This document shows positions 29,536 through 39,714 of a stretch of DNA of 64,000 bases, one piece after another; the first letter of the stretch is position 1, and each line of letters opens with the position of its first letter. The translations under genes were made by a program, and so were the position numbers. This stretch comes from Coccinella septempunctata (lineage: Eukaryota; Arthropoda; Insecta; Coleoptera; Coccinellidae): assembly GCF_907165205.1 (NCBI RefSeq), contig NC_058189.1, positions 69,773,815 to 69,837,814 on the forward strand, in the 5' to 3' direction. Below the pieces are notes generated by a model. It made no database searches. It was given only the letters and a program-made list of their open reading frames with translations, and was not told where the DNA came from.

Positions 29536-30312
29536 TCATAAATAAAATATTTCAGAGTCCGAATCTGAAGATTCGGAATCGAAACAAAATGAGGATTTGT
29601 ATAAATCTGGAGGTTCCCTTTCCAACTTTTCATATAAATATCTATAAATGGGGTACACAGAGGGATCGCTTAAGTATTTCAAAAAAGACAAATATTTAAG
29701 AGGAGGAGGATTATAAACTAAAACATTTTTATACATTTCAGAATCAATTGATTCAACACAATGAGAGTGACATTTACTATAGTAAGAATTAATCAATATG
29801 GATTTTTTTAACAGCAATGCTCGTCTGTCAACATGATTTGAAAAATAATCATTCAGTTTACTGAACGTGTCCAAATAATGACAATGCGACATATTTTTCG
29901 CTGGCATATCTGTGTATTCCATAACATGAACTTTGATAGTAATTTCATTAATCGTACATATATATGAATCAGATTTGATTAAATTCCACTCAAAATGAAA
30001 ATCTGCGTGATTTTCATCATCATCATCATCATCATCATCGCCCTCATTTGTCTTTGTCCACAATATGGATTTGCCACGGAACCAATCCATCATTAGATCA
30101 TGATGAGGACCCAGTATCCATACTTCGATTATGTCAAAGGTTGGAATCAATCCCTGTAAGTACAATATGAATTGTCCCACAAGCATCCAATCCTTTATTG
30201 GAAACTGTTCAAATTCTTCATATTGTTGTGGAAACTTTTTGATGAATTTCTCAGACAAATTCGGGTCGTATGAGAAAGTTCTCTCAATGGCTGTCACAGC
30301 ATAATTCATCAT
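29536..30312 (-). CDS. Polinton 258-aa protein with poly-Asp tract
   Basis: Starts at an ATG 30 nt after the polymerase stop. A (GAT)n-type microsatellite encodes eight consecutive Asp at about residues 91-98. The part before it, DWMLVGQFILYLQGLIPTFD, reads like the small-helix/strand start of nucleotidyltransferase-like domains (GxxL..L........D), but the double-acid motif is not clear, so I leave the function open. The C-terminal end is acidic and Ser-rich (FDSESSDSDSEIFYL). An AATAAA overlaps the last codons. Unrecognised family. Confidence 0.65.
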   Translation of the reverse strand: MMNYAVTAIERTFSYDPNLSEKFIKKFPQQYEEFEQFPIKDWMLVGQFILYLQGLIPTFDIIEVWILGPHHDLMMDWFRGKSILWTKTNEGDDDDDDDDENHADFHFEWNLIKSDSYICTINEITIKVHVMEYTDMPAKNMSHCHYLDTFSKLNDYFSNHVDRRALLLKKSILINSYYSKCHSHCVESIDSEMYKNVLVYNPPPLKYLSFLKYLSDPSVYPIYRYLYEKLEREPPDLYKSSFCFDSESSDSDSEIFYL

Positions 30313-30342
30313 TATATTTCTCCCCCTCTCACCCTCTGGAAT

Positions 30343-33300
30343 CTAGGATGATGATGGTATTCGATAATGACCCCAAGGTAGAGTACAATGTGAATTAGGT
30401 AGGATGTATCTTTTATCGTCTCTACTACACAATGCAATTTTCTCCTGCTCAATAGAAAAAACATCATGACATTTAGATATTATATTTCTTTGTCTTACTA
30501 ATTTAGTGTTGGAATCAATCAAGCATTTCAAGTAGTCATCGAAAGAAAGGCTTTTAATCACATTCCGCTTTATGCCTTTCACTTTTTTTATTTCCTCTTT
30601 ATCAACACGAAATGAGTACATTTTTGATCTTAATCCTACGAAATCGGTCATAATCTTACCATTATTCTCATCCTTCATCAAACCCAATACTTTTTTATTG
30701 ACTTGAGGAATTCCATATGGATTTCCTTTAGGATAGTCAGATGTATCAAAGCGTGTGTAGCAATCTCGTTTTATGCACTCATAGGGATTTTGATTTGATA
30801 CCTCATAAGTTAAACTATCAGTATCTACATAATTCAATATACTTTCTTTGAAATTAGGTTGGAAATAATCGTAATGAAATTCATACAAGCAAACCTTTGA
30901 AATGTCTAATACAGACATTCCTACATATATTGGTTTATCGATTGTGATTAAACGCTTTTGCAATTCAATAGCGACTAGATTTTCTCCGAAGATCATTCTA
31001 TCCTTGTAGAAAGGGCTAGAAATCAAATTCATTGCACCATATCTGCCATACCATTTGTTGACCAATTTAACTTCTCTATGCTTCCGGACGTTTTCAATCG
31101 TTTTCCCATACACAGCATTAACCATTAATTTGAAAAGATTTTTTTCAAAATTGTTTTTTGCTGTCTGCCTCAAATGTGTATTTTTGTCAATATACATTTT
31201 GAGCCAGGCAGATTGTTTGAATTGAAGAACTCTATGGACTTTTTTCAAAACAAGTCCATGACTCAAGGCTTGTTTCAACGTCCTATAATGCACGATATAA
31301 TTTTTTTTATGATAAAGGGTAGTTAATAATTTAGGCAACTTTGATCCAGGTGGGATACGTGATTCCGCACAGAATGGCAAGTCTTTGTGCTTGTCGTGTA
31401 TTTCGGCGGGATATTCCAAATCAACCTCTAAAATATATCCCTCGGGAGCATCATCAGGTATTTGTGTAATATCTATATTTGTGTCTGTCCACTTGAATCC
31501 CCCATATGGCAAAAACTGACTCATAGCCCAACCATATAAGTTATTCACATCTAAGTAGAGTAAATACTTTTCAGGTTCATTAACATCGAATTTTGGCCCC
31601 ATATATTTGTTATTAGCCGTAGAGTATCTGTTTGAACACTGACTTATTCCACCTCTTATACCGTTTTCTATGAATAGTAATATGTCAATATCTTTAATGA
31701 TTTCTAATTTGATTTTTGTTGTTTTAAGCATACATTGAAAGGTATAACCCGGAAGGGTGTAAAAATGAATAGGATCTAATTCATACTCTTTTATACAGCT
31801 ATTGCGGAATTGTTCAAATACATCGGCTAAAAGCATAATATCAGTTTTAAGATATAACATCATATAATCTTTCAATGATTGACAATTGAATGTGGACCAT
31901 ATTAGTTGAGCGTGTAGATATTGTTCATCACTTATCTCTTCATAATTCAATTTGTTGTAGAATTTCTCAATGGACGGTAGACATGTATCATTCAATTTAT
32001 CAACACTACTAATATAGTCATAGGGAAACACACCTTTTTTAGTCAAAAGTTTGAATGCATCATCATTATAGTCGAAAAATTGTTTTTTCAATTCAATAAA
32101 CTGATTCAATGAAAGATATGAGGCTAAATTCTCTAGCGAACTGTTGAGAAAACGTAAACTGTCAATGAACCTGAATTGTATTTGAGTATTTTCATCATAT
32201 TTCGTAAAACTAATATATTTTTCTTTATTTAATGGTAGAAGAGAAACGCGGCCCTGTTTTGCAATCTCCTTTATAAGAAAATGTGCGTCATATCCACCTA
32301 GATTATGGAAAACTACTGGTATGATAAAAGACTTTTTGAAATTGAGATTACAACTATTGTGAGCCCACCCGCGGCACACTCCAGTAAAGTGATCATGGTC
32401 CATGACTATTTTATCATCCGCTTTGAATGTTTTCTCACATATATGGCATACAACTCGACTATGTGAACCAGTTGAGTTTATGGGTTTCACATCATTAATT
32501 ATTTTGCATAACCTATCTGCAATCTCACACAATTTATTCGAGAACCATTCCATGCAATCAACCCCAGTATAGCTCTCATAATATGACGGTACAATGTCCT
32601 CATAAGAACTTTTCAAATAAAAACCAGCGCTGATAGGTTTGTGTTCTTGATACTTTAAACAACTCAAATTTATATCATTGATTGGTTTCAAATATGACTC
32701 AAAGTCACAATACATTACAAAAGGACTTCTCTGTTTGTATCTGTAATTTGTAAAACTAACATGAGACTTTTCTGGAAACTGTATGTGACATGGCTCATGA
32801 TTCGAGCACAATTCGATATGTTTCCCTAGTTTTTCTTCTGTAGTGAAATAATTAAGACATTGATCGCATATGAACTTATTTTTTTTAGACTTACTAAGTT
32901 GTTTCGACACTAACCTCGACAAGTTCTTAATATACACATAATGATATTCTATTTTGACATCAATAGGAGCATTTTTCCCATCATCAATATGGTTATATAT
33001 ATTCTGAATTAGAAGTAAATTGGCATGTCTTTGTGGAATTTTGGATTTGCAGATACGAGATGGAACTACAATGAAATCATCATTTTTAACCATTTGCAGT
33101 GAGAAAACATTCACTGAAACATTATTCAACATTTCAAACCTCTCTATATCTTTAAGTTTTATAGGAAAATCTATACCATCACAATTAAAAATAGTGCTTG
33201 GGTGGGGATATGATGACACTCGATCAGAGTGGGAAGATGCTGGATGTAAGCATGCAGTAATACTCCACAAAAAACAACATTGATCATTGTTTTTGATATT

Positions 33301-34020
33301 AATGCATGCTTTTTTGGCCGCAATTTTTTCAGGAAGATTGATGAATGAACTACCTCCATTACCCATTTCCACCTTATTCATATTGACTTCTAATGAAACA
33401 ATTGATTGAAGAGCAAAACCACTCTCTTTCTCTTGAAATTCTTCAAGTTTTTGTTTGATTATGTTTAAAGCATTTCTTTCAAACCAATCGTTTAAATCTG
33501 TTCCCCCATCAATTGTTGCATTTTGTGTAGGGAAATATTTGAAATCGAGTAGCTCTTCATCACCACTTTTTTTAATGAATTGTCCGCAAAATACTAAATT
33601 CACTTTAACAATTCCAATACTGCTTATTACATTTCTAATTCTATATTTGAAAAGATGAAATGCATCATCGAAAAATTCTTCAACGACCGTATGCTTCAAA
33701 TTGATTATAACCCCAGTTCTTATTCTTGATTCAAATGCTGATTGAACATCCTCCCATTTCACCCGATTACTTCTTACGCTTCTTATTCCCTCACCTCTAT
33801 GCGCATCAAAGGATTTGAGTTGAATTTTGTATCTTTTCAAATGGCAAATGGCAGATTGAATGCTGAATTTTTGTCCGTGATGAGTATTTTTCATTAAATT
33901 TTTCAATAAACGAATATGTTTGTTAATCAAATTGATCCATTTTTTTCTAATCATGATGTCATTTTCGTGAAACAGAAGATTCATTGCATTATGGAATAAA
34001 TCAATATTACATACCTCCAT
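30343..34020 (-). CDS. Polinton protein-primed family B DNA polymerase
   Basis: Replicates the element from protein-capped ends. From ATG 34020 it has 1225 residues (a GTG two codons earlier opens the frame). Exonuclease motifs: MYCDFESY near residue 438, FHNLGGYDAHFL near 575, and YLKTDIMLLAD. Polymerase motifs: DVNNLYGWAM near 825 (A), KLMVNAVYGKTIEN near 970 (B), YVDTDSLTYE near 1068 (C). N-terminal extras are a block KNNDQCCFLWSITACL (residues about 245-260), a C2H2-type finger (CDQCLNYF..EEKLGKHIELC), and CHICEKTF...MDHDHFTGVC RG-type HNH/endonuclease VII-like residues near 525-560. All motifs are intact. Confidence 0.95.
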   Translation of the reverse strand: MEVCNIDLFHNAMNLLFHENDIMIRKKWINLINKHIRLLKNLMKNTHHGQKFSIQSAICHLKRYKIQLKSFDAHRGEGIRSVRSNRVKWEDVQSAFESRIRTGVIINLKHTVVEEFFDDAFHLFKYRIRNVISSIGIVKVNLVFCGQFIKKSGDEELLDFKYFPTQNATIDGGTDLNDWFERNALNIIKQKLEEFQEKESGFALQSIVSLEVNMNKVEMGNGGSSFINLPEKIAAKKACINIKNNDQCCFLWSITACLHPASSHSDRVSSYPHPSTIFNCDGIDFPIKLKDIERFEMLNNVSVNVFSLQMVKNDDFIVVPSRICKSKIPQRHANLLLIQNIYNHIDDGKNAPIDVKIEYHYVYIKNLSRLVSKQLSKSKKNKFICDQCLNYFTTEEKLGKHIELCSNHEPCHIQFPEKSHVSFTNYRYKQRSPFVMYCDFESYLKPINDINLSCLKYQEHKPISAGFYLKSSYEDIVPSYYESYTGVDCMEWFSNKLCEIADRLCKIINDVKPINSTGSHSRVVCHICEKTFKADDKIVMDHDHFTGVCRGWAHNSCNLNFKKSFIIPVVFHNLGGYDAHFLIKEIAKQGRVSLLPLNKEKYISFTKYDENTQIQFRFIDSLRFLNSSLENLASYLSLNQFIELKKQFFDYNDDAFKLLTKKGVFPYDYISSVDKLNDTCLPSIEKFYNKLNYEEISDEQYLHAQLIWSTFNCQSLKDYMMLYLKTDIMLLADVFEQFRNSCIKEYELDPIHFYTLPGYTFQCMLKTTKIKLEIIKDIDILLFIENGIRGGISQCSNRYSTANNKYMGPKFDVNEPEKYLLYLDVNNLYGWAMSQFLPYGGFKWTDTNIDITQIPDDAPEGYILEVDLEYPAEIHDKHKDLPFCAESRIPPGSKLPKLLTTLYHKKNYIVHYRTLKQALSHGLVLKKVHRVLQFKQSAWLKMYIDKNTHLRQTAKNNFEKNLFKLMVNAVYGKTIENVRKHREVKLVNKWYGRYGAMNLISSPFYKDRMIFGENLVAIELQKRLITIDKPIYVGMSVLDISKVCLYEFHYDYFQPNFKESILNYVDTDSLTYEVSNQNPYECIKRDCYTRFDTSDYPKGNPYGIPQVNKKVLGLMKDENNGKIMTDFVGLRSKMYSFRVDKEEIKKVKGIKRNVIKSLSFDDYLKCLIDSNTKLVRQRNIISKCHDVFSIEQEKIALCSRDDKRYILPNSHCTLPWGHYRIPSSS

Positions 34021-34022
34021 CT

Positions 34023-34331
34023 TCACAATTGGACAATCTCAAAGAGTTGAACTGGTTTATATTTCGGTATTTCCTTCACCCCAAGGAATTTGATTCCAAA
34101 CCCAGCTCCACTGAATTCCTTTATGACTTGCTTCAGATGGTCGTTTGCACGTTTCGGTAGAAATATACACTTTTCTTCCAACTCCAAGAGAATAGATTCC
34201 CCGAATCTAGTCTTCAGTAATTTTGCATCAATTATTCGATGGACTTCACCCACTATCAAATCCTTAAGTGATGCAATTGGTTTCTGGTGCTGTGAAAGTG
34301 AACCACACTGGTTAATTTTTGTCAGATCCAT
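34023..34331 (-). CDS. Polinton 102-aa protein upstream of PolB
   Basis: ATG at 34331, stop TGA at 34023, two nt before the polymerase ATG. It contains IASLKDLIVGEVHRIIDAKL, then RFGESILLELEEKCIFLPKR, and a short beta-rich ending. Small proteins of this pattern sit directly upstream of PolB in insect Polintons, and the strand order suggests an OB-like fold, so single-stranded-DNA binding is possible; that is inference. The tight coupling suggests coexpression with the polymerase. Confidence 0.65.
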   Translation of the reverse strand: MDLTKINQCGSLSQHQKPIASLKDLIVGEVHRIIDAKLLKTRFGESILLELEEKCIFLPKRANDHLKQVIKEFSGAGFGIKFLGVKEIPKYKPVQLFEIVQL

Positions 34332-34627
34332 TGTTATAATTATTATTGTTTTTTTTTTTTTTATTTTATGCTGAAATAAATTTCAAATATTTAAGAATAT
34401 TTCCATCGCTACAAAGTTTGAATACTTACATTGGAAAATGAGATTCGTAACACAAATTCACTGAAGAAAAACAATTTCTTATTACTCTATGGACTGCAAC
34501 AAACTCTGTGATATTTCTTTTTTCATCAAAGTCAGAGCAACTGAGAATTGAAGACTGATGTTGGAATGTCAGTTCTATTCTTTTTATATTCTTCTCGACC
34601 CTTTTTCCCCACCATCATGGCCCTTCT

Positions 34628-35512
34628 TACCATTCAAAAAAATAACCAGACTGTTTTCGTTATAAAAGATCTGCATCAAACGAATCTGAACTGAAGACCA
34701 ATTAAATCTTTTATTTATTACGGTGAGAAACGCCACTCGACAGGTGTATCGAGAAGAATTAAGGGATAGCTCCGCCCTTTGTCATTAAACACAATAAACC
34801 TTCAGCCCCCATTAGTGGTCATAATGTACCATTTTTGGGACAAAGGAAATGAGTAAACCTGTCATTCTTATCACCTGAGGCGGACTGCAGACTGACATCT
34901 TCGAATACCTATAGCACCAAAACTATTTCGAATGGGTAAACTTTACATTTTTATTACGGTGAGAATCCACAGGTATATTGGGGAGTAAAAGAGTGACCAT
35001 TAATTCAGATAATTGTCATTTCATGATAAAAGACCCAAACTGATAGTTTTCTCGAAACATCCTCATAGATAACGAAAAAAAACCCTGTCAAAGGAATCTC
35101 ATCTATTATACTGAATTATTGCCGATCTTTATTGCTCTTTTTTTCCGGCATGCAAAGACACCCTTATTTAAACAATAAAAGACCCAAACGTTTTTCTCGG
35201 AACATCTCCACAGATGAGAAAAAAAAAAACCTCTGTCAAAGGAACAAAGAAACATTTCCAATTTTATCTATTATACGAAATCATGGACCACCTTTATAGC
35301 TTCTTCCTTTCACGCACACAGAGACACCACCCTTAATTAAACAACGATTTTTTCATCTAACTCTGAAAAATATTCATCAATCAATCTAATAACACACCAG
35401 TATAACATTTCATAATCCAACCACATAATAATGTTCAAGTACTCCGAATCATACTTTGTCGGATTACTCTTCAGTCGCCATTGTGGTCGAGAATCTGCTC
35501 TGTCTACCTACT
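34628..35512 (-). repeat. Polinton right terminal inverted repeat (885 bp)
   Basis: Reverse complement of 20104-20988, with no difference seen by eye and equal length. Ends CTGTCTACCTACT against the AAAGTT duplication. Confidence 0.95.
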
Positions 35513-35518
35513 AAAGTT
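35513..35518. repeat. Polinton target-site duplication, right
   Basis: AAAGTT, identical to 20098-20103. Confidence 0.93.
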
Positions 35519-35519
35519 G

Positions 35520-36230
35520 TAGATAATAAAATTCTACACAACTTTTGTGTGAAGCAATTTTACATACTCTTAACCGTTCTTGAGTTAAAGGGCGAGAAGC
35601 TTAGCCACACATGCGAAAGGGCAAGGTCAATGTAGAATCCCAGTCTAATCTACAATTGTCGAAATGACAGGGTATTTCTATGATGACAATTTCGAAATTA
35701 ATCACGAAAATTTTAGCGTTGTCTGTGACTGAACCTTAGAATGTACTATTTTCCAACGGGTGAATTTTCGCTTCAGCATGTATCGCTAAACACCTCGCAT
35801 TAATCGCCATATATCTCAAAAACGTTTGAACGTATAAAAAATTGATTGGGTACAAAATTGTGGAAAATGTTATGCTTTACAACTTTCATAATGAATGCGA
35901 AAAAGATTTGAAGCCCAGGGAAGGAGATTATTCAAAAAAACTGATATTTGTGACTTTTATGGCCAATTTTTATTGTTTCGGCTTGCTATAATTGTCAGAT
36001 TATATTTTTTCCCTCTTCGGCTCCCCAACTAAAAGTTTCGATCTTTTTCTTCTTTCTCAACCAAAGTTGCTGGTTATTATTATCAAATGAATATTCCCGA
36101 AGAAATCTATATCTATTAGTAGCCAGTTAAATGGTAGAAAGCCGATAGATTGCACTATTTTCTACGCGAATAAAGCCATTTTAAGAAAGTGACATCGATA
36201 TGTCACTAAGTATATTTCAGGGGTGCTTCA
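35520..36230. other. intron sequence right of the Polinton
   Basis: No gene. It begins with a small inverted repeat (TAGATAATAAAATTCTAC). The rest contains typical intronic AT-rich sequence without a recognised family. Confidence 0.35.
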
Positions 36231-36235
36231 CTCAC

Positions 36236-36422
36236 CTTGACTTCCACTCGGTTCCGGATCGCTGTCCAGGCTTTCAGCCGAGGCCAGATAGGCGGAACCA
36301 GGCTGGTTGTTTCCGCTGCTTCCACTCGACGAGCATGATCCTATGCTGGTCAGCGAGACTGGTCTGGAAACCTCCGAAGAATTGGTGCTGCTAGACGTCC
36401 CCTGACTGCTCTCACTGGGAAT
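36236..36422 (-). CDS. PLEKHG-like RhoGEF, Ser-rich exon
   Basis: 187 nt, acceptor TTTTGGCAG, donor CAAG|GTGAGT, phase 0 in and 1 out, fitting both neighbours. It encodes a low-complexity Ser/Gly linker (IPSESSQGTSSSTNSSEVSR, SIGSCSSSGSSGNNQPGSA) ending SLDSDPEPSGSQG. Regulatory phosphorylation linker before the DH domain; no fold expected. Confidence 0.75.
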
Positions 36423-36429
36423 CTGCCAA

Positions 36430-37595
36430 AAAGAACGTGTTTTAATGCCAATTTCGAGGACGCATTTTCGTAATTGCTTATTCTGCTATGAATGAGATCG
36501 ACTAGGAATCAGATCTTGGCTAGTTAACATTTCGGCTCAGGAGAACTATGAGAAACGTCAGAAAAATAAAATAACGATGTTTGACATTTATCAGAATCAA
36601 ACGCAAATGTAAACAAATCCACGATCATTCTATCCGACGTTTATCACAAATACAACTTAACGTAATTTCGAGGACGGTTACGTTTTTGGATATATCGAAG
36701 AAGTAGCAATTCAGAATCTTGGAATGGACGTATAAAGGTCATAATTTGATGCGCGAATGATATTCTGAATGCTCAATTATTCATTGAAAACAAAGTGACG
36801 TTCATTCGTCGATCAAGCGTTGATTCCCCGATCAAGCTTTGTAAGGATTGAAGCGATACTGGAATCAAAAATCGACAAATGTCCAAGCGTTTTCGTATAC
36901 TTCGGTTCCGCCGACCTACAGAACCGCTGTTTCGTTCTCAATGGCCCACTCTGTACATATTCGACGAACAAAAGCGAGAGTTATCCTTGGAACTTGAAAT
37001 CACTTCATTGTTTCGAAAAAACCAAAAAGGATTTTCCCCATCGAAGAAACCGCAAACGCGTTATTCCATCGTCTACGCGCGCGCTGCATGTTAACAAGAC
37101 GCGAGGCGATATTTACCGATCCGACTCGCTTTCTTTCAAAAGGGCCCCGCTCGTCGGCGACGTACAAACGCCGTTTTTTCACAACGCGAATCCAGAGAAG
37201 ACTTGGAGCGCGTTTCCTCAAACGAATCGCGAAAATTCAAATAGGCTTCGTAATCATTATCGGCCGGTGTCAGGTCCTCCCATGTCGGCGACCGCCTACG
37301 CGACACGGCCGTCGTGATGAAATATTAATTTTCTTCGATTTGGAAAAAATGGGGGCGGTTAGCTATGCATACGTTAACTACTAGGGGGGAAGTCGACAGG
37401 TTTTTTTTGCAAGAACTAGCGATTCAGCATTCCTTACTGGGCATCTGCCAACACTTGTCTTATGTATATGCAGAAAACCGAACGGCTTCGATTTTCTGTA
37501 AGCATCAATAGACACGTAATACTAAAAAATGAGAACCGTAGGATGGGTCCGGGGATAGACATTTCTCTAAATGAAATTCATTGCCAGATTGTTGA
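36430..37595. other. intron sequence, no gene supported
   Basis: A CpG-rich part at 36790-37330 gives open frames on both strands (for example 36820-37317 +), but no domain, repeat periodicity or splice structure supports coding. Confidence 0.35.
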
Positions 37596-37601
37596 ATATT
37601 G

Positions 37602-37838
37602 CAGGATGAGTCTTTGACGCATACGAATATTTCAACAGTAGATTTGTTAGGTCAAAAGAAAGACTTTTTTCCTTCCCCATTTTTTTCGAATCGGCTCGGT
37701 TTAAAAGATACAGGCTCTTGAAAAACCATAAAAAAACGTTATCATCTCACAAACGGTTTTAGGGTATAGGAAAAAAGTGTTTCTTTTGACCTCAAAAATC
37801 TACTGTTGAAATATTCGTACGAGTCAAAGACTCACCAT
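37602..37838. mobile_element. inverted-repeat member of the GAGTCTTTGACTCGTA family
   Basis: The ends GATGAGTCTTTGACGC..ACGAATATTTCAACAGTAG and CTACTGTTGAAATATTCGTA..GAGTCAAAGACTCACC are inverted, about 45 bp each. The interior carries TTTTTTTCGAATCGGCTCGG shared with 2475-2655 and 57170-57850. It is a compact MITE of about 237 bp. Confidence 0.65.
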
Positions 37839-37844
37839 GTATAA

Positions 37845-38920
37845 ATACTTGTCAATATTGTCGTGAAAATACTTTATCCCCCAGTGCTGATGTGAAAGTG
37901 CGTTATGATAAGAATCATAGATTTCTATCGCATCTCATTTATAAGCATGATTAGGTAAAGACGTTTGTGTGTTACTCGACGTGACGTCAATCCGAAATAC
38001 CCATTTCTACGCACATTTGACAGATGACATCATAAAACACTCAGATAAGCATCAGATGACACGTCATCTCCCTCACACAAGGTGCCATAAACATAAAACC
38101 ACTCCAGACCCGATAGTTTGGCCTTATCCGCAATTTATACAGCTCGAGTAGCCAGACGCGTGAAAAAATAAGAAGTTTAAAAAAAGGCACCAACACCCCA
38201 CGCGTCGTTTCCTGCAATTCCTCGGAAACGTTGCCAGACGCCGGAGTCTCTTATCGCGCGAACGTACGTCACGTTGACGTATTCATATTTGTCACTTGTC
38301 AATTCGCGGGAACTGACGTTTCAATTAAATCGTACGAGGTAGGTCGTTTTTCAACGTTGATGGCCGGCCTGGATGAATTGAATTATCTAGTCGCCTTGTG
38401 TTCAGACTGCAATCGGTCAAAGGCGTCTCTAGTTCCACAGGCCGAACGACTTTTTGATTCATTTTATGGCAAACTGTTGTGTTGTCGCCTACGACTGTGT
38501 GGATACGTTCTTGCAGATGGTTTTGGATTTACGCGAAAATATGTTCAAATTATTCAGTAGCACCTTCGTATTAGGACTGGTTTTTGCTAGCCCCCAATTT
38601 ATCCTCAAAGCCCTCAACTTGCAATATTACGACGTTTATGTTACAGGCGAAGACCAAGTGATAAGGCCATAATATAAGTTACCGTCCAGTATAAACCAGG
38701 CCTTTATAATGGCAGAAGATGAGTTTGGTGTTCTGCTTCATCTTCTTTACTGCGGTTCAAAGTCTACCACAATATTCTGTACATGCATATCTATATTCAC
38801 ATGATTTCAAGTATCCCTACTGAAAAAAGTATCACTAGTCATGAGGCCTTCAAGACATACGAATAAAAGAGGCTTAACCTACAAAATCCACATTTACTTT
38901 CTCTAATGACGATCTGTCAC
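37845..38920. other. intron sequence, no gene supported
   Basis: Open frames at 38231-38560 and 38454-38672 (+) overlap each other and share no pattern with a known protein; I see no splice or repeat evidence. Confidence 0.35.
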
Positions 38921-39141
38921 ATCGTGAACCAGAGCCGGAACTAGGATTCTGGCGCCTGTGGCAAATTCTCATAATGCGCCCCTAAGAGATTCTCTTTCTT
39001 ATGTTGATTTGTATTTATCTTTCATAATCGAATACCTAGATTTTTTTGCTCGGAAAAATCTTTCCTATTTTAAAGAAATTGATACAAATTAAATCAAAAT
39101 AAAAGGGATACAAAATAACAATAACATGCATTCAAAATGAA

Positions 39142-39519
39142 CTATAATTTCACTTTTCTTGCTTTGGTTTCTGCAAGAATATCAATGATGTCGTGATTCT
39201 TTTTTATTGATGGGACTGCTATGCTAAATAAGTCAGCCTTTTCTGTCCAGTTGAAGACCTTAAATAGGTTTGCACGAATTTCAAATTGTTGAAAGAACGT
39301 TAATATGTAGCTGTGGCAGCTGTAGTTACTGATAAAGTCAAAAATATTTTGAGTGGCCATAAATTTGTATGCATCTGAATCGGAACTATAATTCAATGCT
39401 TTCTTGTTTAGTTCGCCAAGTAGAAAGTCTTGCAAACATATTCCCTCGAGAAAGCTGTCTTCAGCAACTTCTGGCAAAACACTGAATCTTTCTTCAGGTT
39501 GCACTGAAATAGAGTTCAA
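39142..39519 (-). CDS. 125-aa hypothetical frame inside the hAT element
   Basis: A minus-strand frame with an ATG start (MNSISVQPEERFSVLPE) and a Lys-rich end. It includes two compact stretches, FFQQFEIRANLFKVFNWTEK and IKKNHDIIDILAETKARKVK, that I cannot place in a family; I see no hAT transposase dimerisation or DDE motif. The frame is open for longer than expected in this AT-rich DNA but may be the remnant of a second ORF or a chance frame. Confidence 0.3.
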   Translation of the reverse strand: MNSISVQPEERFSVLPEVAEDSFLEGICLQDFLLGELNKKALNYSSDSDAYKFMATQNIFDFISNYSCHSYILTFFQQFEIRANLFKVFNWTEKADLFSIAVPSIKKNHDIIDILAETKARKVKL

Positions 39520-39714
39520 TACTTGAATGAGATCCTTTTTTAGCTTAATCTTCTAGTCAAAATTAAATGTTTCATCATCAGCTTCTCCTCCAGGCTCTTT
39601 TATTTTTCTCCTCTTTTCCTCTTCTGTAATCTTCATCTGTGATAATTTACCAGCTCTCCAGTTCGAATGATTTCCAGGCTCATATTATAACTTCACTCAT
39701 TAATTAAGTATATA

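Larger units (their letters stand above)
20104..35512. mobile_element. Polinton (Maverick), complete, 15,409 bp
   Basis: A self-synthesising, virus-like DNA transposon. It is bounded by 885-bp terminal inverted repeats starting AGTAGGTAGACAGAG, and by a 6-bp AAAGTT duplication. Inside are the replication genes (protein-primed DNA polymerase, integrase) and the particle genes (two capsid proteins, adenovirus-type protease, packaging ATPase), which together define Polintons, plus a PLA2-like gene and proteins of unknown role. No frame is visibly interrupted. Gene order from the left: 141-aa (+), 86-aa (-), MCP (-), 65-aa (-), minor capsid (-), protease (-), PLA2-like (-), ATPase (+), 324-aa (+), 139-aa (+), integrase (+), 209-aa (+), 258-aa (-), PolB (-), 102-aa (-). 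It lies in a RhoGEF intron. Length and content match known insect Polintons (15-20 kb). Confidence 0.97.

Noticed and set aside
36820..37317. 165-codon + frame in a CpG-rich intron
   Set aside because: Open frames occur on both strands over the same bases; no motif or conserved spacing.
38231..38672. Overlapping + frames with CSDCNRSK and similar words
   Set aside because: Two frames over one region, no zinc-finger spacing, no support for exons.
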